Positions 35,378-47,679 of a DNA stretch of 64,000 bases are shown here, piece by piece (position 1 is the first letter of the stretch; each line of letters begins with the position of its first letter). The notes beneath the pieces are model-generated. The model did no database searches, was not told where the DNA came from, and saw only the letters and a program-made list of their open reading frames with translations. The position numbers and the translations under genes were made by a program. This stretch comes from Lytechinus variegatus (lineage: Eukaryota > Echinodermata > Echinoidea > Temnopleuroida > Toxopneustidae), in the NCBI RefSeq assembly GCF_018143015.1, contig NC_054751.1:23760425-23824424 (forward strand). The letters run 5' to 3'.

Positions 35378-36810
35378 GTATGTAGTCCCGCAACATTTTA
35401 TTGCTTTCTGACTATCTTAAAACGGCTTGATAATATTTAATGATATTTGCATTTTTATATATTAATTAATTTGGGCTTCAACGACTCTGAATTATGCATG
35501 ATTCCAACCAGGAGCTGATCAAAGATTTTTCCAGGGGGGGGGGGGGCAATTTTAAACACTAAAAAATTAACAAGACCCCCCCCCATAAAAAGGTGATTTA
35601 GGTCAGGAATAAAATGAAAGCTACAAAAGAGCTATTTACTACAAAATGGAGGTAATTTTCTTCCAGGAATATTTGACCATAATAAATAAATAAATGAATA
35701 AAGTATTCACTACAAAATGGAAGTCATTTCGTTCCAGGAAAATATGACAAGCAAAAGTTCCAAATTCCAAATATAGCTAGCCCGAAAATAAAGCGTATTA
35801 AAAATTGAATGATTAATATGAAAGTTATATTGTCTTTTAAAAGTTTCATTTACAAGGTTTTATATCAATGAAGTGAAATCACTATTTATTTTACTATTCA
35901 TTTCTATTTCTGTCTATATTTTTAATTATTCACTTCGGCAAATAAACAATACATTGATATAGTCCTCCGATAAATACACGTATGCGTATATATCGAACTC
36001 AATATACATGAAGTATAATAGGATATTGAATATTTACCTACCTTTTCCACTGGTGGACTTAAGGTAAAAAAAGGTTAAATGGATAAAAAGGTTAAATAAG
36101 GTTAAATGGATAAAACGGGTAAAAAAGGGTTAAATGTAGGCAATATTAAACTCAATGCTTGATGCTTATAAAAAAATGAACTACAATAATGACATAACGG
36201 GTATGTTTAAAATCTAACTTAAACTTTAACTTAATTTGACGAAGCTAAAAACAATTCAGAAACATAATCATTAAGGTATTTGGAATGAATTATGGACAGG
36301 GATGTATTAGTTTTCATTCATATTTACTCAGATGATGCCTTTTTTTCGGCACCCTAATAATGGTACAGAGATGAACCATGCAATAAAGATGCAAATTTAA
36401 ACCTTTCGTAACGTCCATTATGCACATTAAAAGGTAAAAATGTTGCACTTCTCAGGATGCAATCGAGCATTTATTGGTACAAATAATAGTAATAGTGTGA
36501 ATTGTTGCACCTTTTCACACTCAGGGTACAAGATTACACCCCAAACATGTCAAAAGGTGCTACCAGTGATTCATGAGCAAACTTGCCACGATGATGAAGT
36601 CAATTTTGTGCAATAGTGTATTGGAAGATACTTTAGTTATAGGGGAAGTTCACCCTGACCAAGGAAATCTCCTTGCCCTGAAAAGGTTTATTGTAAAATT
36701 GGCAGAAAAAATATTGGTGAAAATTTGAGGAAAATCTATCATAAAAAAATTATTTTGGGGGATTTTATGCGAGCAGGTTCCCAGTGTATCGTGAATTAAA
36801 GGAAAAATCT
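35378..36810. other. Intron 1 of gene C, part shared with gene B
   Basis: Follows intron 1 of gene B closely, with internal gaps: the 16520-16785 segment of gene B is missing, and GGTTAAATGGATAAA repeats near 36065-36135 are extra. Nothing coding seen. Confidence 0.7.
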
Positions 36811-37790
36811 GAAAAACAAGGCAAACGCCAAGCGTTGTCTCGCCTGCATATTGCAGTCGTGAAGAGACTGCATGTCAAAACTATTACAGTATATGCTATG
36901 ACTTCTGAGGCTGTCAGCAGTTTAGGGGGTGAATTGTGGTTCTGACAGTTTACATATGCATTAATGGTATAGGCCTACTTTATCCCTAGAAAATCAGATA
37001 ACACTAAGAATGCTGTTAATACTATGAAGCTATAACATTTAAGAAACTTTGACAGCTTTTCTATTGTACCATTGGCAAATTTGTGTGAATATTATAAATG
37101 GTGCCAAGAACTATAGCTCATTAAATAAATAACAACAACAGTTTTTAAAGAATAAACAAGTAAAATACAAAATCTGGTTCAGGTATAGAGAGTACTGAGT
37201 TCTGAAGTAAAATGTTAGTGTTAAAAAGTATAAAATTATAAAGTTCATGTCATTAGAGGAACAAAGTAGTGTGAAAGTTCATTGACCTTTGACCTTAATC
37301 AAATTCAACTCACATTCGAACTTGACCTGCACCTTCAAAAGATGGACCTCTTGTATGAATTTGGCAATCCTACCTCGAAGATATAGAAAGTTATTGTGTG
37401 CACAGCACAGTGCCAGTCATGGAAAGTTCATTGACCTTTGACCTTATTCAAATTCGGCTCACATTTGAACTTGACCTGCACCTTCAAGAGATGGACCTCT
37501 GTTATGAATTTGGCGATCTCACCTCGAAGCTATAGAAAGTTATTGTGTGTACAACACAGCACAGTGCCAGTCATGGAAAGTTCATTGACCTTTGACCTTA
37601 TTCAAATTCGACTCATATTCGAACTTGACCTGTGCCTTCAGGAGATGGACCTCTGGTATGAATTTGGTGATCCCACCTCGAAGCTATAGAAAGTTATTGG
37701 GTGTACAACACAATTGTTGACGACGACGCCGACGCCAGAAATAGTGATACCTATGTCTCGCTCCGCTACGCAGGCGAGAAAAAAATTATT
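36811..37790. mobile_element. Repeat element with three inverted DR1 motifs, intron 1 of gene C
   Basis: Complementary ends TCTCGCCTGC (36838) and GCAGGCGAGA (37770). The interior has three units of about 152 bp, each with GTTCATTGACCTTTGACCTT (near 37276, 37426 and 37579), a Cys-less AT-rich body and CACCTTCAAAAGATGGACCT. TGACCTTTGACCT is the complement of the DR1 13-mer. It is absent from gene B and related in design to 29433-30729. Confidence 0.8.
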
Positions 37791-38256
37791 GTAGGCCTAT
37801 CTTCAGTATACATCAACCGACAAATTATCTCATACCCGCTCCCGAAAGAAGAACATGCTTAGTCATCATCATGAATCATTAACAAATTGTAATTTATGCA
37901 TTTTACATGGATTTTGCTCAAATCCTCACCCGTGTTGTTTTATTTTTTTTTTCCTGGTATTTTCACAACAAAATTTTCGTCAGGGTGAACTTCCCTTTAA
38001 TTTATTTTGTCGGAACTACCTGTGTTAAATGATCGCATAGCATTCTACGAAATGGGAACATTATTGCTGTCATAAAACATATTTTTATTTTGGAAGGATT
38101 CTTTAAAAAATATGTTTAACCTACAATAATAATGCAAATCTTTTTTTACTGTCCGTTAAACAGGTGAAATTTCCGTTATTCAAACGTTTTAGTCTCAAAT
38201 AGATCAAGAAAATTGAAATACATTTACATGTAAATTGATCTTTTATTGCATGTCAG

Positions 38257-38376
38257 GTCCGTGTTCTCTATGTCCAGAAGGAGCTCCCGGTCCCCGTGGA
38301 CCACCTGGAGACATTGGCCTGCCGGGAAGAGACGGTCGTGATGGGAGGGACGCTTCGTGTAATAGCCAACTATCAG
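38257..38376 (+). CDS. Gene C exon 2, collagen triplets
   Basis: A 120-nt phase 1-1 exon with the same eight Gly-X-Y triplets and flanking Cys as gene B. The one replacement is Gly-to-Ser in CNSQLS (residue 66). Acceptor TGTCAG|GT, donor TCAG|GTAGAA. Confidence 0.88.
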
Positions 38377-38723
38377 GTAGAATAATGGTGACGACGGGCA
38401 TGGGTGTCGATCGGTATTCTTGGTGGGGGGGGGGGGATGATTGACACAACTTTTCTTGTGGATGGGGATCTTTCAACATAACCCCCACTAAAATCACAAG
38501 TCAGGACATTTGGGAGTGGTTTATATGGATGGTGTTCTTGGAAATTCCTTCATTGTTGTAGTGTACTTTACTTAATAATTACTTTACTTAATAATTTTTT
38601 TGAAAATTCAGTTTGTGTTACAAGTAAGCCTATTCTAATTCTAAACTCATGCGAAAAAAAAAAATGACAAAAATTGTCTGGACCATGTACATAGTGATCT
38701 GTTTATTGAGCTGGTGTATACAC

Positions 38724-38852
38724 AGGGGCGTCGATCCATTTTTCAGATGGGGGGGGGAGGGCAAAATCATGAATCAACGTTCCAAAAGCGCTCTATCACA
38801 CAAAACAAACAAACTCACCAACACACACATAGGCGTATATATATGTATATAT

Positions 38853-38906
<54 letters not shown>

Positions 38907-39596
38907 GACACATATTTCACCCTCACCAACAATGCGAGCGCGAAGCGCGAGCTGAAATTTCTTAGTATGACATGAAAACAGGAAAAAAGTACCTGTTTAG
39001 GTTTGTAGTAACTCATGAGGAGGATAGATACATGTATCTCACTAGAGAGCGAGCTGAAATTTCTATATATTCTGACCTGAAAGCTTGATATTCTAAGCAT
39101 TTTTGGAACCAATGATTAAGATGGGTATCAAGAAGAACAATAGATGCGAGCTGAAAATTTTGATATTTCGATCTGGAAAAAAGACAGATCTGGAAAAAGA
39201 CGCTTTTAATAAAGAACAAGATATATTTCCAACAAAAAAATTATTGCAAATCGAAGCGGGAGTTCTTTTGAGGTTAAGAACTGAAAACGGGACATTCTAG
39301 TCACCTATTTAATCTTGAAAAGTATGGGGTTTTGGTACAGAAATGATGCGAGCGGGAAGCGCGAGCTGAAAATGTTTTTTTCCAATCTGAAAAGCAGACA
39401 TTTGGAGCACGATTTTAAATCAAAATCGAGTTGGTATCTCAATCTCGCTTGCTGATTTCAGTGTAGCATTACAATCTTATTTTATTTTTTAGTTGCACAT
39501 GCGGAATTATGGGGGGGGGGGCAAAACGATATGTTAGACCCCCCAATATTTTCATTGGTGGGCGATCGCCCCCTGCCCCCCAGGATCGACGCCTCT
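38724..39596. mobile_element. 873-bp transposon, opposite-orientation relative of 20832-21664
   Basis: Ends AGGGGCGTCGATCC and AGAGGCGTCGATCC (complement). It contains a TA microsatellite (38836-38900) and repeats such as TGCGAGCGCGAAGCGCGAGC. It sits in intron 2 of gene C, the intron that carries its relative in gene B, but inverted and at a different place, so the two insertions are independent. Confidence 0.78.
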
Positions 39597-40584
39597 GTGA
39601 CAATCCAATGTATCATGTCTACTTTATTCCAAGGCTGTTCCCGTAGAAAGTTAGCAGTTGGCCCACAAAAGCAATACCAGAAGGTAAAGCGAAGATGCCT
39701 GTCATTTTTGGAGGGGGCGGGGTTTACAAAACATATCCGGATTACTCTATATTTCCCAACGGGTGCTACTAGAGGATACTTTAGGTTCTGCAGAGTCACG
39801 CTGCTGCGTCACATTATTGTTATCAAATTTGATACCCATGCAGAGGCAAAATGTGGGCAGGGTCATTGTTGCCATGACAATTGTATTTATTTGTCAAATT
39901 TCTGTGTGAGGTCTATTGCAATGATATATGATGCGGTGGGTTCGGGGGGTTCATGCTGTGCGGGGCCGGGCGACCCGCCGAACATTTTTAGTTATAGAGG
40001 GTTTGAATAAAAAAAATCGACTCGCCGCACGGCCGCCAGAGAGCAAATGTGACTGAGGTGCCGATGATGATGATGATAGGATTGATGGTAATAGAAATAA
40101 AGATAATAATTGATTATATGATAACATTAATGATAATTTTTGATAAACCTTATGACAAACTTGATACACTCTTTTTTTCCGTTTAATTAGAGCTACCAGA
40201 ACCAGAAAGGAAATATTTCTGTGAAGAAAAGTGTTATTTCATTAAAAAGAAATACTTAGAAATACCATCGTTATGTGCAATATCCTACCTCTATATTTGC
40301 TTAGTATTGGAAATAATCTTCTATTTACCATAATCCAAACAGTCAGGGGGGAGGGGACAGTATAAATATAATAATATTATATTATTAATTTTGTTTTACT
40401 ATTTACTCTGCCTGAATTTAAATTGTTTAATGCATCTTTTCTGTACATTGTTAGATATTTACTATGTCAACAGGACCATGTTGAAAAACAGTGTACATAT
40501 TATCTGAACATGCTTATCGTGTATACAGATTTTTTAAATAAATAAATATATAATTATATCAAAACATTTGTTCCCCCTCTTCAG
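39597..40584. other. Intron 2 of gene C, remainder
   Basis: It contains a foreign segment (39600-39990) with no recognised content, a half MITE (40015-40062, ending AAATGTGACTGAGGT), a GATGATGATGATAGG-type simple stretch, and DNA shared with intron 2 of gene B (40100-40340). No gene seen. Confidence 0.65.
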
Positions 40585-40734
40585 GAATGCCGAGTCCTGT
40601 AGATCAAACGAATGATGGTAGCAGTGAAAACACGAGTGGTGGTAATACAGTAATCAATGTCAATAGTAGTGGAGCTGTGTATATAAGATGGGGTAGAGAT
40701 GTTTGTGTTGATGGATCAGAACTGGTTTATGCTG
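40585..40734 (+). CDS. Gene C exon 3, linker
   Basis: 150 nt, phase 1-1, acceptor CTTCAG|GA, donor G|GTAAGA. It encodes the same linker as gene A (Gly at residue 89) with both sequons and Cys110. Intron 3 (40735-41202) is close to that of gene A and lacks the gene-B MITE. Confidence 0.88.
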
Positions 40735-41202
40735 GTAAGAAAACATTTTCAAAAATACGTTGTATTTATTACCTTTTAGTCAATTTCATTCATTCACGCA
40801 GTTTAGTGGACTAAAAGCTTTTAGTAGGGTGAATTAGTAACTATATTTTGCGACAGAGTTAAAAGCAAACGGCAACAAATATAATGATATTTTATGAAAA
40901 ATAATGGAAATTAGAATATACAATAACATAATAATAATGATAATAATGATCAGTATAGCGTAATGAGCCCACCCCCCAAAAAAAAAAATAAATAGGGGGC
41001 ACAACACGCAGTCACAATATTTCAACAGAGATTAACAACAACAATGTAAAGTTAATTTGTTATATATGTAAGTGAAGAGAATACTAAGAAGGTTATATAA
41101 GTGGCATTGGCCGAGAGACGGCAAGTAGACAATCGAATAGCATATAATCTTCTGCTGCATGAACTTTACTTAAAAGCATTGTTGTGTGCGCAATTTGTAT
41201 AG

Positions 41203-41687
41203 GTACTGCAGCAGGAGCTCACTACACACATACAGGAAGTGGTTCTAACTATCTATGTATGCCACCTGACCCAATTTATGATGAACATCAGTCTGGTGGA
41301 CTTCGTGGTCTGCTGTACTCTGCCGAATATCAGACCAACACAGCCATCGGTCGTCTCCAGGGTATCCACGACCACACACCAAAATGTGCAGTCTGTAGGG
41401 CGCCCTCAGGACGATCTACCAAATTGATGATCCCTGCGCGGAACGAGTGCCCTTCTGACGAGTGGCGCCTGGAGTATAGTGGTTACCTCATGTCAGATCA
41501 TCATGGCCACAAACGTACTGAGTTCGTTTGTTTCGACCATGACATGGAAGCAGAGCCTGGTACAGCTGGAAACGAAAATGGGGCTCTCTTCTACATGGTA
41601 ACAGCATTATGTGTGGCCGGAAGTGGGCTTCCTTGTGGACCCTATATTGACGGTCAGGAACTCACTTGCGCTTTGTGTACGATTTAG
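41203..41687 (+). CDS. Gene C exon 4, C4-like domain
   Basis: 485 nt, stop TAG 41685-41687. The acceptor reads TTTGTATAG|GT: two extra bases (TA) stand before the AG compared with genes A and B, and the AG is kept. Copy-specific residues are Leu153, Asn165-Thr166, Asp218-His-His220 and Leu255. All Cys are conserved with A and B and the frame is intact, so the gene should be functional. There is no fourth gene to the right: unit-3 homology ends within the flank. Confidence 0.88.
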
Positions 41688-43169
41688 AAATTGTTTAGAT
41701 CGAGTGATAATATAGTGCGTACGTTGAATTATATCTGTGTAGTGTAGCTCATCTATTGAAACATGCAGTCGACAAAAGGAATTCCCGAAGGAATATTTGT
41801 CAATTCCTAGTAGCTAGTACTTTCGAAGTAGCTAGTACTTAGTCGCACCCACTGTTACTTTTTCCAGTGTGCCATTGACAGACACTTTTCAGAAACCTTT
41901 ATTTTTTGGGGGTTTAGGTTTTATAGCATGTATACAGCGAGGGAGAATATTGCCCACCCCTACCCCCTACTTCTTCAGTGTTCTCAATGGCAAATTTTAT
42001 GTCTTATCTACACATAAAGATAAATATCCTCATGCTTGGCCTTTTTGTTGCCTCGCACGATTTTGTCGCATACAATGTTTTCTAATTTCATAATTATTAG
42101 TAGCTCACATCATGCCTTAAAAGATTTTTTTGTCATACAGTAATGTAACCAAATCATTCAAAAAATTATTTCAGATTTAGTTATAGGAACCATTATTCAG
42201 TGACACGACATGACATTTGCTACGGTCTTAATATCTTAGAGGGAGTTAGGATTGTAATAGAGAATTTGGTTCAGAATAATGTAAAGTTAATACCTCGGTC
42301 TCATTTGCTCTATACTGGCGGCCGTACGGCAAGTCGAAAACAGATGTAGATTTTTGTACCATGTAGCTCCATATTGGTGGTTTGAATAAAAATGAATAAA
42401 ATGGCCGTTTTCGACTCACCGTATGGCCGCCGTAGAGCAAATGCGACCGAGGTACAAGGCTTCGGATTTATTTAGTAGGTTTTATGTTTGGCATTTCATG
42501 CAGATTTTCCATGGGAAGGATTGTCATGGAACCCTAGAATGGTGAACTGAAAGTTGACAGTCTAGACCCTACTCGAGGGTCAGACAATGTCCGGTCAACA
42601 TTATAGTTAAGTAATAATATTGGTTGAATTGTATATCCATGCATCTCACAACTCCTTGAGTGGTGACGGTATACTAGTAGTATATATAATTATGATGATC
42701 TGGGGAGGTTGCATCAAAATTGTCAGCACCGACAGGTTATACCAGAGTAATCGATGGTAACCGTCAGACACCCTGTGCTTCGCAGCCAATAAAAAACATG
42801 GAAAGTTTCGTTATGAGACGACAGATATTGATGAAACACCCAGGTCTTCAATGTCTTCATGATAGAATCTCAGCAATACAAACACTTTTCTTTGAATATT
42901 TTTCTGGTAGAGTATTCTTCAGAACGATTGGAAACCTAATATTCTATTTTCTTTATAAATCATTGTGGTTTATTGAAAAGGACAATATACCAGAAAAAGG
43001 TGTGTATGTTTTCTTGTTTATTCAGCATGTCCAAAGCTTTCAGTTACAGTGATTTATGTTAAAGATGTGTCTTAGTAAGGTTCGGTGAATGATGATTGCG
43101 TTGTTTTAACTATGGAGTTGTCACGTGGTGATGATTATTGATGTTGATGATACTTTAAAAGGGAGGAGA
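41688..43169. other. 3' flank of gene C
   Basis: Homologous to the flanks of A and B up to about 43165. It includes the palindromic MITE at 42292-42453. The 3.9-kb element site (about 42767, GACACCCTGTGCTTCGC) is empty here too. Confidence 0.75.
42292..42453. mobile_element. Palindromic MITE, unit-3 copy
   Basis: Same site and family as 2783-2936 (ACCTCGGTCTCATTTGCTCT at left, GAGCAAATGCGACCGAGGT at right). Present in units 1 and 3, absent in unit 2. Confidence 0.85.
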
Positions 43170-44812
43170 TGACAGGGGCGGTTGAAAGGGGGCATGGAGG
43201 GGAGCACTTGCCCCCTAGAAGATTCTAAAACCTACTTCTACTGTTCTGCTCTTTCCACAACCGTGAGCATTGCTGATTCAGCATCTAATGAATAGAGACA
43301 AACGTTACAGAGACCCATTTATCATGTTTATGTTCACAGCGAGTAGGGGAAGGCGGGGTAAGTTGTGACACTTTTGCATTTTGCATGTTAGAATTGATAT
43401 GACTGGTAATATTGTAGAAATCAGTACCTTGCCTTTAAATTTGATTCTTGGGAAAAGTTTTTCACCTATATATAACTGAAGTTTCAATACATGACGCCAC
43501 CACAATGTCTGACTCTTTCATTATTAGCCTGGGGGTAGTGGCTCAACTTGCCCCTATGTTCAACTTACCCGCCTTCCCCTATGTCTCCCTCCCCTTTGCC
43601 AGACATATATAGCCTCATCACTTTCTTTTCGTCCTTTCGAGGCCACCATCAATTTCAAGCTCCTAGCTTATATAAAGATGACGGTCTACTCCCACATTTC
43701 AACTTACATCATGATGAGAGCCAGAAGGGCGTTATTGCAGCTGAAAGATGTTCAATATTGCTGTTGCTGTACCGTTTGTCTCTATTCAGTAGATGCTAAA
43801 TTAGCAATATTCACAGCTGTGGAAAGAGCAGAACAGTAGGAGCCCGTAGGATTTAGAATCCTCTACCCCCCCCCCCAAAAAAAAAAAGAATCACAGTAGG
43901 AAAAAATTCTTTTTTTTCAAAATGGAAAGTGGCCTTTTTTAAAATGATATGTGCCCTTTTTCCAAAGAAAATAACTGAAAAAAAGTAAGACATAAACCAT
44001 TTTAAGTTAGAAAATCACAAAATGTTTTGCGCTTCGTGCTCGTATCAATGTTTAGGAAGGTATACTCATTCCGTTCTTGGCCGGGGATCTTGGTTGCAAA
44101 ATGTGCTGAGAATGTCAAGTTTTCAGGTTGGAATATTACAAAATTTCAGCTCACGCTTCGCGCTCGCATCAATTATAGTTAAGTAAAGTACTCATTCTGT
44201 TCTGGTTACAAATTGTGCTTAGAATATCCAGTTTTCAGGTTGGAATATCACAATTTTGTTAGCTCTTGCTTCGCGCTTGCATCAACTATTAAGGTTCTCT
44301 TTCTGCTCTTGGTTACAAAGAGTGCTCGCGCTTCGATTGGTGAGATACGTATCTTATATTCAGCTCGCGCTTCGCTTTCTCGTCAGTTCTTTAGTTAGAT
44401 AGACATCTTTTCATGATAACAAAAACTGCTAGGATGTTCAATTTTCAGATCTTATTAATTCATGAAAATGTCCAAAAGTTTGAGCTCGCGATTCGCGCTC
44501 GCAACATCTCGCAAGGATGCCCTTTTAATTTGCGGGATCATAATACTGACCAAAAGGTGAGTTTCACACCTTTTTTTTAAACCACTTACTCGCTATGCTC
44601 GCTCGCGAAAAATAAAGCCTAAACATATATTTCCATCAATCAGAAATCACTTCATAAAGGCTTTGCTCAACTTAATTACTACATAACACACAACTACTCA
44701 ACGCAGATGATAATCTCATGGTCAAAATTTCCCCTTGCTATGAAATGCCAATTTTGACATTTATGTACCTTTTTTGCCCCCCCCCCCTACGAAAAACGTT
44801 CCGTCGCCCCTG
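43170..44812. mobile_element. Composite G-rich-ended transposon block in unit 3
   Basis: It interrupts unit-3 DNA: homology to units 1 and 2 stops at about 43168 and resumes at 44815 in the polypurine tract. Outer ends read CAGGGGCGGTTG and CGTCGCCCCTGA. About 100-bp inverted arms (43209-43308 and 43776-43875, sharing CTGTTCTGCTCTTTCCACA and its complement) surround a short MITE (43346-43579). To the right lie CTCGCGCTTCGC-type repeats to 44500. Confidence 0.7.
43346..43579. mobile_element. Internally deleted GGGGAAGGCGGG MITE
   Basis: Both ends are intact (GGGGAAGGCGGGGTAAGTTG and complement of GGGGAAGGCGGGTAAGTTG), but only 234 bp remain of about 850. It lies between the inverted arms of the block at 43170-44812. 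Confidence 0.83.
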
Positions 44813-44814
44813 AA

Positions 44815-47110
44815 GAGTTGCTGGTGGAGGAAGAGGATGGGCGGGCCGGAGGAGGAGCAGGATGAGGAAGAGTAAGGGGGAAGAGGAGGAGGTAGGAGGA
44901 AAAGGAGGCCGAAGCAGGCCGGAGGAGGAGGATCGAGCAGAAAGAGGAGGGGTAGAAGGAGTAAGACAGCGGCGGTGGTGTTTTTTTACCCGATTGCTAA
45001 GAAAGCATGATAGTTATAAGGCAAGCAATGATAAGGTCCCTTCCGATGCCATGAAGGCCATCATAATGACCATGCAGGGAGCGTTTTATGACTTGTCGGA
45101 AGTTTTATCCGACATTACCATAGTAACAGTGCTTTTCAGCCAATCAATGAATATTGTCAGATCTGACAAGCTATCGGAAACAATCCCCTGTTAATGAGGA
45201 CCCCTTAACAATATAGCGCACCATTCATGGGCCGTGGAAACGGGGGGGGGAGGGCTACAGCCCCCTCACTTTTTTCCAAAACCGTGTACGAAAACGAAAA
45301 AAATTACAAGTTTTTATGAGTTTTTATGCAATTTTTTGCATGGTCAGCCCCCACTTTTGGCTCAGAAGTTAGCCCCTCCCCCCCCCCACTTTGAAAACCT
45401 TTCCTCGGCTCCTGCCATTGGCATGTAAGAATCAAACCCGGATCGGCGGAGTCCAAAACCCCCGCTCTATACGACTGAGCTATCACACCTCGCTATAAAC
45501 ATGATAAAAGCGATGATAATTATTAACTCGATTAAAAATGATGACGTTGATCACGATGATGATGATAAACATGATTATGACTTCGATAATATTGATCTGA
45601 AATACGATAGTAGATCCCAGTTATTGATGATTGAGGAGTTAGGTATAGCTGGAAAGGGGCGGGGGCTTCAGATCATATATAATACACTCTGGCAGTCAGC
45701 TCGGTAGCTCTGTTTAGTACCGATCTAAATTATCATTCTTGAGTATTTTGGACCTCCTAAACCGAGCTCTCCTGAAAGAAACATCTGCACATCGGCAGCC
45801 AATGGCTCCGATCGAAGGGTGAAGGGAGCGAGTAAAAGTTGGCGGAAAGCGGACAAGTAAAAAAGTGTGATGAAATGGAGCGCAGAGTGCAAAATTTAGT
45901 GAGAAAGTTCGAAGGAGAAATCATTTCAGTTTTTTCTAAGTGGAAGGCCGATGTTAATTGCCCCCATAGGCTGCGGAAGCGGGGGGGGGGGGACGTGTCC
46001 CCCCTAAATTTTAGGTGGGGGGACAGTCCCCCCTAAATTTATTTTTGATAACCTTTTTTTTTTTCGCTTGTCAATTTTTTTTCCTGCGTCCCCCCCCTAA
46101 ATTCACTTGGACCCCCCCTGAAACGTGTGTTGTCCCCCCTAAAATTTTATAAAATTTAGGTTGATGACCTTTTTTTTTTTTTGTTTTTGCTTGTCAAAAT
46201 TTTTTGGTTAGATGACTCCTAATATAATTAGGTTGATAACCTTTTTTGGGGCGCTTGTCCACTTTTTTACCTGTGTCCATCCCAAAATTTCAGGTGGACA
46301 CCCCCTAAATTTTTTGGCTTCCGCCGACAATGATTGCCCCGGTCTATATATACGCAAAAAAGTTTAGATTAATATAGCTTTACTTTATATAGCACTTTGC
46401 ATTAAGACCTATCCGGCTAAATAGGCCTACTATATACTAACCGGTAATTTACTTTATAACCCGCCGCCCCCCCCATTCCGGGGTCGGACCGCATGCGTGT
46501 TCCAAAAATGTCCGGCAAAGGGGTACTTTTCGCGGGACAAGTCCGGCCTGCGAATTGTAAAAAGGGGTGTATTTGTATTTTCACCCGGAGATTATTTTCT
46601 TTAAAAAGGGGGTGTTTTTTTATCTCTCTCTTTGGACTCCTGAGAAATTTTAAAAGGGGGTTATCAAATATTTCGAATAACATAGAAAACAAATCCCGGG
46701 ATCAAATTCCTGAAATTCCTGCTAATTTTGATCGCTCAATCGAATGATCGAGCCTGAATAATCCTGAATTCAGGATTATTTCACTTTGAAAAGTAAAATA
46801 CGGACCTTTTCTTGGAATGAGAGCTCACCTGAGATAGGGGGTACATACTGAGCAGTGTTCAGGATTTAGGGGTGGGGGGGGGGTCTCCAAGGCAGAAAAA
46901 GCCCGCGAAAAGCCTTCGAAAGGGGGTTCAGAAATTTTGGCACACCTTCGATAGGGGGGTGCTTTCAAAGGGATGGAACGAGCATAGGCTTACCCTAAAT
47001 AACAGTGAGTGGGGGGCGGGCTTTAAAATATAGGCCTGATTTAGGCTTACAAAAGTTGGTCCAGTCCGTCCCCCACCCGGCCGGCCGAGGGCCGAATGCC
47101 CATATAGGCC
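44815..47110. other. End of unit 3 and non-array DNA
   Basis: Polypurine tract (44815-44990), then no match to units 1 and 2 after about 45060. It holds a G-rich-ended element at 45232-45415, a minus-strand tRNA-like SINE head at 45490-45422 (GATAGCTCAGTCGTATAGAG; GGGTTTGATTC), a second G/C-run element at 45968-46325 with inverted ends GCTGCGGAAGC and GGCTTCCGC, and C/G-run sequence at 46455-46960. No gene seen. Confidence 0.65.
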
Positions 47111-47328
47111 TATATGCCCCATGTAGCTGCAGATCTATTTAATTCCTCTATTAGTTCTTCCATTTCTGTCCCCTCTCCATCCCCAAGCTTTTTCTTTTCT
47201 TACTTTCTGGGTGGGGGAGGGGGGGGGATAGGTGATGGTATATTATTAGTGCGATGGCGCCGTCTGATCTGTCCCATGATCAAGGAGGCCAGCAGCGTCG
47301 GCCGGCGCGCGGCGCGGCCGGCCGGGAT

Positions 47329-47403
47329 GCGCGTTTCCGTTTTACACCCTGGCGAAGGCATTTTCCGGAAAAGTAGCCAAAAAGCGACTAGTGAAGAGTC
47401 TAC
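47329..47403 (+). repeat. 75-bp inverted repeat, left arm
   Basis: Exact reverse complement of 49236-49310, all 75 bases. It sits in a GC- and CpG-rich block (47240-47420) and starts GCGCGTTTCCGTTTTACACC. It encloses the GATA-type repeat together with the right arm. Confidence 0.93.
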
Positions 47404-47679
47404 ACACGTCGCTGGTTGCATGCAGCGTGCGACACAGGCGAGTCCACCACCGCATGCAATTTGCACAGTTACTGATCAGAACACAGAGTTCCTCGGCACT
47501 AGCTTCAGAGAGAGCGGCAGTCAGGAGTGATATCCGAACATGCTTTTGCAGTCGCGTTGTTTATGAGTTTTTTTTTCTAAAAATAAATTATTAACTAAAT
47601 GAATAGAATGACAGACAAAATCAAAATAAACAGATACTTATAATGGAAAGACAAATTGAAGTTTGATGGATTGATACAC

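Noticed and set aside
38243..38497. Minus-strand ORF opposite exon 2 of gene C (and 18336-18542)
   Set aside because: Shadow of the collagen triplets; Gly/Pro-rich DNA gives an open antisense frame.
39531..40010. 159-residue ORF in intron 2 of gene C
   Set aside because: It begins inside a transposon end and has no domain I can name; no paralogous counterpart in gene B.
42720..43052. Possible fourth collagen gene right of gene C
   Set aside because: Only 3'-flank homology is present; no exon 1-4 sequence is found after 41687.
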